This document shows, in pieces, positions 7,532 to 14,167 of a stretch of DNA of 39,932 nucleotides. How positions within the stretch are numbered: position 1 is the stretch's first letter; each line of letters starts with the position of its first letter. The position numbers and the translations under genes were made by a program. The stretch covers positions 1 through 39,932 of the forward strand of contig BDTA01000116.1 of assembly GCA_002897935.1 (NCBI GenBank), in the 5' to 3' direction. The notes under the pieces were generated by a model. That model ran no database searches. It was given only the letters and a program-made list of their open reading frames with translations, and was not told the origin of the DNA. The DNA is from a bacterium BMS3Abin08. GTDB taxonomy: Bacteria > Nitrospirota > Thermodesulfovibrionia > Thermodesulfovibrionales > JdFR-85.

Positions 7532-8074
7532 TCATCTTGACGTTATCCCCCCGGAGACAATAAATGCCATCAGGTCACTGCTGTCAACATCAAGGGGGCG
7601 TATCTGTTCCTTTGGAACAATAATGAGGTTGCCTGCAAAATTATAAGACTGGGGGAGGTAAACCGCTACCATGTCGGAGAGTCCGATGTTTTCGAGGTTC
7701 TTCTTTGTCACAAAACCTATAACATGTATCTTGCTTTCCGGTGATATGGAGACAAGAACAGGCATGTTAAATCCCTTTTTGTCTCCCACAAATGCACCTA
7801 TCAGGTCCTTGATGGAGGAATAGATCATCTTCACAAGGGGCAGGCGTGTGAAAACCCTGTCAATGAGGCGGACTATTCTTCTGGTAAGAAAGTTTGATGT
7901 AATGCACCCGACGAATGTTATTAGCAGGATTGTAACGACAAAGCCGATGCCCGGGATACTGAATCTGAAGAGATTGTCAATCTTGATAAAAATAATATAG
8001 ATCACGTAGATGGTGGCAACGATTGGAACAAGAAATAAAAGTCCATTGAGAAAATACCTGGTAAGTCTCTTCAT
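7532..8074 (-). CDS. DUF502 family inner membrane protein
   Basis: A 180-residue protein with two membrane helices, about residues 7-30 (FLNGLLFLVPIVATIYVIYI) and 38-62 (IPGIGFVVTILLITFVGCIT). Next comes the conserved TRLPLVKMIYSSIKDLIGAF segment and a soluble C-terminal beta domain containing IGFVTKKNL, VYLPQSYNFAGNL and the end motif DLMAFIVSGG. These are hallmarks of DUF502, whose function is unknown. A start 18 bases further upstream is open (MIEEDLMKR), but GAGGAGGATC sits 3 bases before the internal ATG at 8074, so I chose that. It stands alone, convergent with the lipoprotein gene. Confidence 0.9.
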   Translation of the reverse strand: MKRLTRYFLNGLLFLVPIVATIYVIYIIFIKIDNLFRFSIPGIGFVVTILLITFVGCITSNFLTRRIVRLIDRVFTRLPLVKMIYSSIKDLIGAFVGDKKGFNMPVLVSISPESKIHVIGFVTKKNLENIGLSDMVAVYLPQSYNFAGNLIIVPKEQIRPLDVDSSDLMAFIVSGGITSR

Positions 8075-8228
8075 AAGATCCTCCTCGATCATTCTGGTGC
8101 AAATAAGGGATTATCCATTAACCCTGGTTTTTCAAGGGGCAGACATGTACCCTGATATTTTACACCATTCAGACCCGTTTACCTTCAAATATGTGCCGGT
8201 TATAAACAGCTCAGGTGAGGGAATAAAG

Positions 8229-8261
8229 GAAACCGGGAGCGGGGGAGGTGCTCCCGGTTTC
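8229..8261 (-). terminator. Rho-independent-like hairpin after the DUF1858 gene
   Basis: A perfect 12-base stem GAAACCGGGAGC / GCTCCCGGTTTC with a 9-base loop. On the minus strand it is followed by CCTTTATT, a weak T tract. It lies 205 bases downstream of the DUF1858 gene and is the best terminator candidate for it. A small hairpin AATGACTG TT CAGTCATT lies at about 8287-8304. Confidence 0.55.
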
Positions 8262-8465
8262 GAAAGCCTGTCCGGGCGTTCTACAGAATGACTGTTCAGT
8301 CATTATTGTCGGATGGCCTGAACAGGGGAGGGGCGTTAATGGGCTCCGTGTATAAGAATGGGGAGGCATCTTGTACATACCGCCTTTTTCTCCCCTTCAT
8401 GTATACAGGGGAGATAAACCCTTTCTTTTTCATCTGAACCGCATACAAAACACCTTGTTTCCATA

Positions 8466-8675
8466 TCAGTCCTCCAGCGAATTGATTTCGTCCACTACCT
8501 TCTGCGGATCGATATTATGCATCATTGCACCAAAGGAAATGGATTCCACCTTGATGCCGGGACAGGTGAAGCAGCCATTGCCGAAGTATTTTTCGATTAC
8601 CTTCTTTGCCTCGGGGTTCTCTTTTATGATGTCACCAATAACCGTATCCTTTGTTACCTTCCCTGTTGTTACCAT
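8466..8675 (-). CDS. DUF1858 / hybrid-cluster-protein-associated redox disulfide protein
   Basis: A 69-residue cytosolic protein. The pattern TVIGDIIKENPEAKKVIEKYF-G-GCFTCPG matches the DUF1858 family, also described as a redox disulfide domain found next to hybrid cluster protein (prismane) genes in anaerobes. The CXXC pair is C35 and C38, suited to a reversible disulfide or metal site. Open frame extends upstream to 8741, but AAGGAGG six bases before the ATG at 8675 fixes the start here. No hybrid cluster gene is in the window. The exact role of the family is not established. Confidence 0.9.
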   Translation of the reverse strand: MVTTGKVTKDTVIGDIIKENPEAKKVIEKYFGNGCFTCPGIKVESISFGAMMHNIDPQKVVDEINSLED

Positions 8676-8741
8676 TTTTTCCTCCTTAATGTTTGTTCTT
8701 ACTTGTATTTTAGAATCTATTGTCAGCAATTTGTATGACAT

Positions 8742-9060
8742 AAGTCATATATTTCACAATGCCTGTTTGCCGAAAGCCACCACCTCATAAAAGGCTCTTT
8801 CGTGTTTTAGTTAAAGACAGGTTTAAAATTCAACTTAACACTAACACTAACCACAACGCACAATGTCATTCCGGCTTGTCCGGAATCGTTCCTGCAATAT
8901 TTTCGTATAAATCACTAAATGTCGGAGAGCTTGACAATCAGTTGTCATTCCCGCAATCCCGAACGCATTCGGGAGTTGGGGATCATTCTTAAAGAACGAT
9001 TCCGGACAAGCCGGAATGACTGGACAAGCCGGAATGACAGACTGATCAAGTGTTTTTAAC
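8742..9060. repeat. Mosaic of palindromic repeats
   Basis: A stretch without genes. It contains CATTCCGGCTTGTCCGGAAT (8869-8888), ATCCCGAACGCATTCGGGA (about 8957-8975), ATTCCGGACAAGCCGGAATG (8999-9018) and a second GGACAAGCCGGAATG just after it. A short piece TCGGAGAGCTTGAC at 8922-8935 belongs to the repeat found at 23471-23526 and 37279-37330. The same inner palindromes occur in the elements at 4425, 21485 and 32450. Confidence 0.7.
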
Positions 9061-9103
9061 TTTTTTACGAATGAACCTTACAAAATATCAGAACATTACA
9101 TTG

Positions 9104-9375
9104 CTATGCCACAAGGCATGCCTTCGCCTCAGGTGGTAGTGCTTGACTGAAATGGACTATTGTCGGAAAGCCGCCGGTGCGGGGTTGCAGTGAAAACGGT
9201 ATGGGCCGGGCTGTCCCGGCACCATTTAGCAGAAAAGGGGGGGCAAAGGACGTTGAGCTTCCTGTTGCGCCTAAGAGGCTCTTTACTGACGCTACAGAAA
9301 AAGCTGAGAGAAAGGGTCTCCGTCCGCTCATAATGACAGCAAACGGGACCTTTTCAGCCGATGGTCAAGACTGAA
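9104..9375. other. Unexplained structured segment
   Basis: More GC-rich than the flanking repeats, open on both strands for about 65-75 codons, but with no ribosome binding site and no recognisable protein. It holds the hairpin GCCGGG ctgt CCCGGC (within 9207-9222) and several G-rich tracts. It could be a dispersed repeat or a structured non-coding element. I do not recognise an RNA family. Confidence 0.35.
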
Positions 9376-9394
9376 CAGGGAAGGCAGAGGGCCA

Positions 9395-9739
9395 CTATGC
9401 CTTTTTAAACTTTTTTTTTCCTTCCTCAAAGGCCTCTTTCCCTGCTTCAATGGCGGATGAGATAGCGGTTTTCTTGTCTTCAACATACTCTTTTCCCTTT
9501 TCAAGCGTCGTTGCCATAGTGTCTTTACCCTTCTCTATGCCCTTTGTTACCTTTTCTTTCACGTCTTCAGCATATTCCGTTGATTTTTCTTTTGCATCTT
9601 CTGCTAAATCCCTGAGCTTTCTCCTTGTCTCTTCACCGGACTGGGGTGCAAGCATCAATGCAACCCCCGCTCCCGCAACCCCACCAAGAAAAAAGGCAAG
9701 CAGCATTGATCCAGCGTTGTATCCATCCTTTTCAGACAT
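9395..9739 (-). CDS. YtxH-domain protein
   Basis: A 114-residue protein with a short N-terminal membrane helix containing the YtxH signature (LLAFFLGGVAGAGVALMLAPQSGEETR, about residues 11-37), followed by a long charged amphipathic helix rich in K, E and A with LEA-like repeats (KEKSTEYAEDVKEKV, KGKEYVEDKK). YtxH proteins are small stress-associated membrane proteins of unclear mechanism. AAGGAGG lies 6 bases before this ATG, inside the end of the DUF948 gene, whose stop is separated by one base; the upstream open extension is therefore rejected. The two genes form one operon. Confidence 0.88.
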   Translation of the reverse strand: MSEKDGYNAGSMLLAFFLGGVAGAGVALMLAPQSGEETRRKLRDLAEDAKEKSTEYAEDVKEKVTKGIEKGKDTMATTLEKGKEYVEDKKTAISSAIEAGKEAFEEGKKKFKKA

Positions 9740-9740
9740 G

Positions 9741-10127
9741 CTAACCTCCTTGTTTGAAAATATTTTTAAGGAATACTTCAATGCCGGTCCTGATACCGGC
9801 CTTCAGACCCGCAATTATGGCATTCGTTTCAGTTGTTATACCTGAAATCGTACTGGATACCTTCCGTAGACTCTCAGAGGTGCTGCTGATGGACTCTGTA
9901 AGCCCCCTGACCCCGCCTGTTACCGACTGTATATCCGAGGTGATCCTGTTAAGCATCTCGAGGTTTGTCCGTAATTCCTCAAGGGTTGGTTTCAGGCTGC
10001 TGTCAGTCCTCTCAACGAATTCGTTCACTCTCGTGAGAGTCTTCCTGAATTCCAGGAGGATCGGAATCAGCAAGATTCCAAGAACCAGTACCACGGATGC
10101 AATTATGCCGAGCGCTATATCAACCAT
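9741..10127 (-). CDS. DUF948-family protein
   Basis: A 128-residue protein with one N-terminal membrane helix (about 2-25) followed by a coiled coil (LEFRKTLTRVNEFVERTDSSLKPTLEELRTNLEMLNRI) with spaced T/S-rich heptads, as in DUF948 and in the signalling helices of chemoreceptors. DUF948 and YtxH genes are often neighbours, and both occur in stress operons of Gram-positives and other groups. First gene of a two-gene unit: its stop is one base from the YtxH start. A TATAAT 8 bases before the ATG and no ribosome binding site suggest a leaderless or near-leaderless transcript. Confidence 0.85.
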   Translation of the reverse strand: MVDIALGIIASVVLVLGILLIPILLEFRKTLTRVNEFVERTDSSLKPTLEELRTNLEMLNRITSDIQSVTGGVRGLTESISSTSESLRKVSSTISGITTETNAIIAGLKAGIRTGIEVFLKNIFKQGG

Positions 10128-10135
10128 TTAGATAT

Positions 10136-10141
10136 ATTATA
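10136..10141 (-). promoter_or_regulatory. -10 box of the DUF948-ytxH unit
   Basis: On the minus strand TATAAT is followed by eight bases and the ATG, so transcription would begin about 2 bases before the start codon. Confidence 0.55.
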
Positions 10142-10549
10142 TCACAATTATATCACAGACTGTATTTAAGTTAAAGATTTTTCGGAGATATGCGATATGA
10201 TATTAAAGAGCGCCAATGAAAAAGGTCTTGATATGTGTTGTTTTACCCCTTAACATGACGGTCTTTAGTCAGCTCCGATTACCGAGGTCCGAAGAGACAA
10301 CTCCCGATCTCCATGTGCAGGGGCGGAATAATGGAGAGGAGGAGGTAAAAGAAGCAGCGCAGTCAATAAAACCGGAAGGCCGGCTGTAAACGCTTTTAGT
10401 GACTACCGCATGATATGAAATGTGAACTTTACCGGACAGCATACTATGGGAAGAGCTAACACATTGAAAAATAAGGAATCCGTTCATAGTGACTTCATAG
10501 TGAATGCAATAGGTGGAAATTTAACCGGACAGTAGTGTCTGCATCTACC
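10142..10549. other. Gene-free stretch with short direct repeats
   Basis: No credible gene. Two similar sequences, ACTTTACCGGACAG (about 10427-10440) and ATTTAACCGGACAG (about 10519-10532), and TTCATAGTGACTTCATAGTG at about 10483-10502 suggest old transposon ends, but no transposase remnant was found between them. Confidence 0.35.
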
Positions 10550-11014
10550 CTACACACTATCGCGATATTTAAGCTGCAGACCTTTGAGAAAAGTACGCAG
10601 GATCTGATCCTTACATTCACGGTAGTGTTTATGCCCTGGCCTACGGAAAAACGCACTTAATTCGTGCTTACTAATGCGCAAACCGGCCATGTCCATAATT
10701 TCCAATATGTCTTCGGCTTTCAGGTTTAATGCGATTCTTAATTTTCTGAAAATGATATTGTTGGTTAAGCGTTGCTCCGGCTCGGGTTGCGACCCTTCTT
10801 TTTTGCCCCGTTTATAGTTAATCAAACCATTGAGGAAAATCGCCAGCAGAGTGTCGCTACATTTCTGATACGCAGGATCATCCTCTTTTTTTAACCAATC
10901 GCTGATCTGCCCACGCGTTACCTGATAATCAGCTAAGCCAAATACGGCAATCATTTTAGAATCGTTAAAGTCGAAGATATAGCGGATACGGCGTAAGATA
11001 TCGTTATTGGTCAC
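10550..11014 (-). CDS. DUF1456 (YehS-like) protein
   Basis: A 154-residue cytosolic protein built of two similar halves: NNDILRRIRYIFDFND...DYQVTRGQISDWLKKEDDPAYQKCSDTLLAIFLNGLINYKRGK and NNIIFRKLRIALNLKAEDILEIM...ISKHELSAFFRRPGHKHYRECKDQILRTFLKGL. This is the double DUF1456 arrangement of E. coli YehS, whose function is unknown. I place the start at GTG 11014, with GGAG 7 bases upstream; longer TTG starts run into a tandem repeat. Resemblance to gammaproteobacterial YehS and the decayed surroundings suggest acquisition by transfer, though this is not proven. Confidence 0.9.
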   Translation of the reverse strand: MTNNDILRRIRYIFDFNDSKMIAVFGLADYQVTRGQISDWLKKEDDPAYQKCSDTLLAIFLNGLINYKRGKKEGSQPEPEQRLTNNIIFRKLRIALNLKAEDILEIMDMAGLRISKHELSAFFRRPGHKHYRECKDQILRTFLKGLQLKYRDSV

Positions 11015-11050
11015 AATTATGCTCCGATCTAACAATTATGCTCCGATCTA
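11013..11050. repeat. Perfect 19-base tandem duplication at the DUF1456 start
   Basis: ACAATTATGCTCCGATCTA occurs twice in direct succession (11013-11031 and 11032-11050). On the minus strand each copy carries GGAGCATAATTGT, so the ribosome binding site is duplicated; the inner copy supplies the GTG start. Confidence 0.9.
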
Positions 11051-11352
11051 AACTGTAGTTCTGTCACAACGACTCACTGCCTGGGTATCTTGGAAACTAT
11101 CTCAGTTTTTTCTGCTTTCTTTATCAGTAAATTTCGTTCAGTTTGTCTCTCATTGGAAACAAGACGCAGACTTCAATGAACCAAGCCCTTAAGAAAGGAT
11201 AACATGAGAAAGGATGATTTGGATATAAAAAAACACCTTAAGCTCAAAAAGGTCATGCTGGTTCAGTGTCACACAGACCCCACCCAAATTCGGTATAATT
11301 AAAAGTAGCTTTTAGATTGGAAACAACTTAAAAAGGGAAACAAGGTGAATTC
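11051..11352 (+). promoter_or_regulatory. Leader and promoter region of the DEAD-box helicase
   Basis: A TATAAT at 11294-11299 lies 53 bases before the helicase ATG, giving a leader of about 45 bases that carries AAGGTGAATTC as ribosome binding site. No other gene is seen in this stretch; a 32-codon open frame at 11204-11302 has a fair AAAGGA site but runs through the promoter and is not accepted. Confidence 0.5.
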
Positions 11353-12615
11353 ATGAAGTTTGAGGACTACAAGATATCAGAAACAATTAAAAAAAACCTT
11401 GTCCTGATGGGTTTCAAAAGGCCTACGAACATACAGTTCAAGTCCATCCCCTCGATCCTGAAAGGCGAAGACGTCCTGGCAATTGCACAGACCGGGACCG
11501 GGAAGACGGCTGCTTTTGCGATTCCCATCGTTGACATGATCCACAGGGACAAGAGCAGCAAGCGGTCCCATGGGATCAAGTGCGTTGTCATGGTCCCTAC
11601 GCGTGAACTGGCAATGCAGATCGGGGAGGTTTTTGAAAAGCTTGCACGCCACACGAAGGTCAAGACCTTTGCCTTGTACGGCGGGGTTGAGCAGGACCCG
11701 CAGATTAAAAAGCTCCAGGACGGAATCGACGTACTTATTGCGACCCCGGGACGGATGTTTGATCTTATCAAACAGGAGTACGTTGACCTCTCACGGATCA
11801 GGACCCTCGTGCTTGATGAGGCCGACCATATGCTTGACATCGGGTTTATAGATGACATCAAGTATGTGAAGAGGAAGCTCACAAAGAAGCACCAGACACT
11901 CTTCTTCTCAGCCACGATTAACAGAGAGGTAAAGAAACTCGCCTTCTCGCAGGTTAAGAGTTCTGCAATACGCATCCAGATAGCACCGGAGGACCCTGTC
12001 GCGAAGAATGTTTCGCACTTTGTCGTATTTGTGAAAATGGATGACAAACGGTTTTTCCTCGATCGGTTTATTAAGGATAATCCGGAAAGCAAGATCATCG
12101 TATTTGTAAGGACACGGGTCCGTGCCGAACGGGTAGCAAAGGCCATGGAGAGGGTGCAGATAGAGACGGTTACCATCCACGGGGACAAGAAACAGGACGA
12201 CCGGTCCGAGGTGATGAAAAAATTCAAGGAGGGCCGCTACCGCATCATGATCGCCACGGACGTCAGTGCCCGCGGGATCGACGTGCCTGATGTCGATTAC
12301 GTAATCAACTATGATCTTCCGGACAACCCCGAAAATTACGTGCACAGGGTTGGAAGGACCGGTCGCGGCATCAACCTGGGCGTAGCGATCTCATTCTGCA
12401 GCAAAGAAGAAAAAGGACTTCTTGAGGATATCCAGCAGCTCATCAATAAGGATATCGAGGTCATAAAGCTCTACAGAAAAGATTACGACGCAATCGTCAG
12501 CTTACCCGGGGAGCACCTCGGTCTGCAGGAGATGATCGATGAACATGAGCAATGGGAGGCAAACAGGAAGAAGAAAAAGAGGAAGTCCCCGAAGACAGCA
12601 AAGAAGAAGAAATAA
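11353..12615 (+). CDS. rhlE: DEAD-box ATP-dependent RNA helicase (RhlE-like)
   Basis: A 420-residue RNA helicase with all core motifs in order: F and Q motif (FKRPTNIQ, about 21-28), motif I AQTGTGKT (45-52), PTRELA (82-87), GG, TPGR (131-134), DEAD (155-158), SAT (186-188), then in the second RecA-like domain VFVRTR, HGDKKQDDR, ATDVSARGIDVPDVDYVINYD and HRVGRTGR. The C-terminus is lysine-rich (EANRKKKKRK, KTAKKKK), likely for RNA binding. It would unwind rRNA or mRNA structures. The RhlE versus other subfamily call rests on size and tail type and is moderate. A slyX-like gene follows after 18 bases, so the two may be co-transcribed. Confidence 0.93.
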   Translation: MKFEDYKISETIKKNLVLMGFKRPTNIQFKSIPSILKGEDVLAIAQTGTGKTAAFAIPIVDMIHRDKSSKRSHGIKCVVMVPTRELAMQIGEVFEKLARHTKVKTFALYGGVEQDPQIKKLQDGIDVLIATPGRMFDLIKQEYVDLSRIRTLVLDEADHMLDIGFIDDIKYVKRKLTKKHQTLFFSATINREVKKLAFSQVKSSAIRIQIAPEDPVAKNVSHFVVFVKMDDKRFFLDRFIKDNPESKIIVFVRTRVRAERVAKAMERVQIETVTIHGDKKQDDRSEVMKKFKEGRYRIMIATDVSARGIDVPDVDYVINYDLPDNPENYVHRVGRTGRGINLGVAISFCSKEEKGLLEDIQQLINKDIEVIKLYRKDYDAIVSLPGEHLGLQEMIDEHEQWEANRKKKKRKSPKTAKKKK

Positions 12616-12633
12616 AAGATGGAGTGTGAATGG

Positions 12634-12840
12634 ATGAATGAAGACCGTTTAGTAGAAATTGAAACAAAGATAGCCTTTCAGAAAAACACAATAAAAGACC
12701 TGAGCGACACCGTCTACAATCAGCAGAAACAGATAGATGCTCTGTACGAAACCCTGAAACACCTCATTGACCGGATCAGGGATTCATCCATCATATCCCC
12801 CGGAGAAACCCTGAAAGACGAAAAACCGCCGCATTATTAA
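12634..12840 (+). CDS. slyX: SlyX-family protein
   Basis: A 68-residue protein. RLVEIETKIAFQKNTIKDLSDTVYNQQKQIDALYETLKHLIDRI is the SlyX pattern: one long coiled-coil helix with the conserved E-x-K-x-A-F-Q/Y start. The C-terminal end KDEKPPHY matches the proline-histidine-tyrosine finish of SlyX proteins. Function unknown in the family. An ATG at 12619 is also open, but GGAG lies 8 bases before the ATG at 12634. Follows the helicase directly. Confidence 0.88.
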   Translation: MNEDRLVEIETKIAFQKNTIKDLSDTVYNQQKQIDALYETLKHLIDRIRDSSIISPGETLKDEKPPHY

Positions 12841-12961
12841 TAATGAAAACAGGGGGCTTGATTATTTACCTTGAAGTACTATAACCCAACATTGCCATAA
12901 GTCGAAGGCTGGACAGGGACGACGATGAGATTAGAGGAATAGGCGTCGGATTTCCCTGCCC

Positions 12962-14167
12962 TCACTGGGGCATAGGACAGCTCGGGAGTTCGGCCTGTTC
13001 CTTTCTCACCGGTAGATACCACAACAGGCCATCCACAACCATGAATATCCCCGCAATAATAAGGATGACATCAAAGAGCGACAATAAACTGAGCCCGAAA
13101 TAGTGCAGCAGGCCGAGGCCGAGACTTGCAAAGGAAAAACCTGTCCGGATTAAGGCAAGCCCTGTCCTCGCCCGGGCATAGATGGTGCGGTAACATGCAG
13201 CCATTGTCCGTTGTCCTCCAAGCACACTCCTCTCCCGTGCAAGATGGGTGCGTTCCTTGCTGGATGGAGAGGGGTAGAGAATGGTGCAGTGGCTGGCCAG
13301 CAGATCGGCAATACGGGCAAGCATACTCTTCTTCTTGGATATCTCAACATCGGTGGTTTCAATAAGGTGATAGCCCTTTAGAAAACCCATGGTTGCATAG
13401 GTCATTCCCACAATAGTCCGGCGTTCGGGGGGATTCATTTCAGATCTCCGTATCTTCAGGTATCTTGATAAGCCGAAGAACCCGAGGAAAAATCCAGCAG
13501 CAATAATCGACCAGTAAAAGGGATATGTTATCGGCAGCTTTTTGGTCCGCATAAGGGTATTTGCTACGGCAATAAACCCGAGCCCCCACCTGAGGAAGGC
13601 AAGCCCGGTCCTTGCCGTTGCCATGTCGGTCCTGCAGCAAGCCAGTCTCGTCCGCCATTGGGCCATGGTGGTGCGCCAGAAGGAAAGACCGGTCCTCTCG
13701 GTACCCCAGAGATAACCCGGCCTTGCATGAAGGAAGTCCTGGATAAACCACTGAATATCTTCTGCAAGGGCCACCCGGAATTCGTATTTCTCTGCCTTGA
13801 TAAACCTTTTGGCCTCATCCAGTACCACAGGGTCTTCGGGATTGTTTGCCGCTATAATCACCGTATCACCATCCTTGATGACCGGAAACCACCGGCTTAT
13901 GGAAAGCATGTCCCCATTAACCGCCGATAATAACCCGGGCGGTATGAGCATTCTCTCGTCATACTCTATAGTGGGGCATTGATAATACTCCGAAAGCGCT
14001 TTGAGCAAAATAAACCGCGGGACATCATACTCTCTGAGAAGAACACTTTCAAGGTCGACACTCCTCGCAACAGCCGTATGCTCTGCTTTGCGGAGTTCCT
14101 CATCCGTCAGGATACCCCGTTCCACCAATATGAGAAATCCCTGCAATCCTGTGTTAGCGAGCATCAT
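12962..14167 (-). CDS. MshEN-like domain protein with two DUF202 modules and an Arg-Thr heptad ladder (second of pair)
   Basis: A 401-residue membrane protein. Residues 1-145 resemble the N-terminal domain of GspE/PilB/MshE ATPases (LVERGILTDEELRKAE, LSEYYQCPTIEYDERMLIP, ISRWFPVIKDGDTVIIAANNPEDP, FRVALAEDIQWFI), yet no ATPase follows. Instead there are two DUF202-type modules. Each begins with arginines spaced exactly seven residues, nearly all followed by T or S: R158, 165, 172, 179, 186, 193 and R306, 313, 320, 327, 334, 341. Each ladder runs into two membrane helices and the second module ends in LWYLPVRK. The ATG overlaps the end of the upstream partner by 14 bases, with AAGGTGG before it. 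Function unknown; see findings. Confidence 0.85.
   Translation of the reverse strand: MMLANTGLQGFLILVERGILTDEELRKAEHTAVARSVDLESVLLREYDVPRFILLKALSEYYQCPTIEYDERMLIPPGLLSAVNGDMLSISRWFPVIKDGDTVIIAANNPEDPVVLDEAKRFIKAEKYEFRVALAEDIQWFIQDFLHARPGYLWGTERTGLSFWRTTMAQWRTRLACCRTDMATARTGLAFLRWGLGFIAVANTLMRTKKLPITYPFYWSIIAAGFFLGFFGLSRYLKIRRSEMNPPERRTIVGMTYATMGFLKGYHLIETTDVEISKKKSMLARIADLLASHCTILYPSPSSKERTHLARERSVLGGQRTMAACYRTIYARARTGLALIRTGFSFASLGLGLLHYFGLSLLSLFDVILIIAGIFMVVDGLLWYLPVRKEQAELPSCPMPQ

Noticed and set aside
8860-9060. CRISPR-like array
   Set aside because: The repeats are palindromes of differing sequence at irregular spacing, with no constant repeat-spacer period and no cas genes.
9177-9374. 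65-codon plus-strand frame
   Set aside because: No start signal, low complexity and an equally open opposite strand; reported only as an unexplained segment.
10424-10535. Two ACTTTACCGGACAG-like sequences as an IS
   Set aside because: They are direct, not inverted, with no transposase between, so no insertion sequence can be claimed.
11204-11302. 32-codon plus-strand frame with a fair AAAGGA site
   Set aside because: It runs through the -10 box of the helicase gene and has no family resemblance. Kept only as a possibility in the leader entry.
11367-12227. Minus-strand 286-codon frame
   Set aside because: It is the mirror of the DEAD-box helicase gene in an antisense frame.
13150-13365. Short frames on both strands within the DUF202 genes
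   Set aside because: Shadows of the Arg-Thr repeat coding sequence in other frames.
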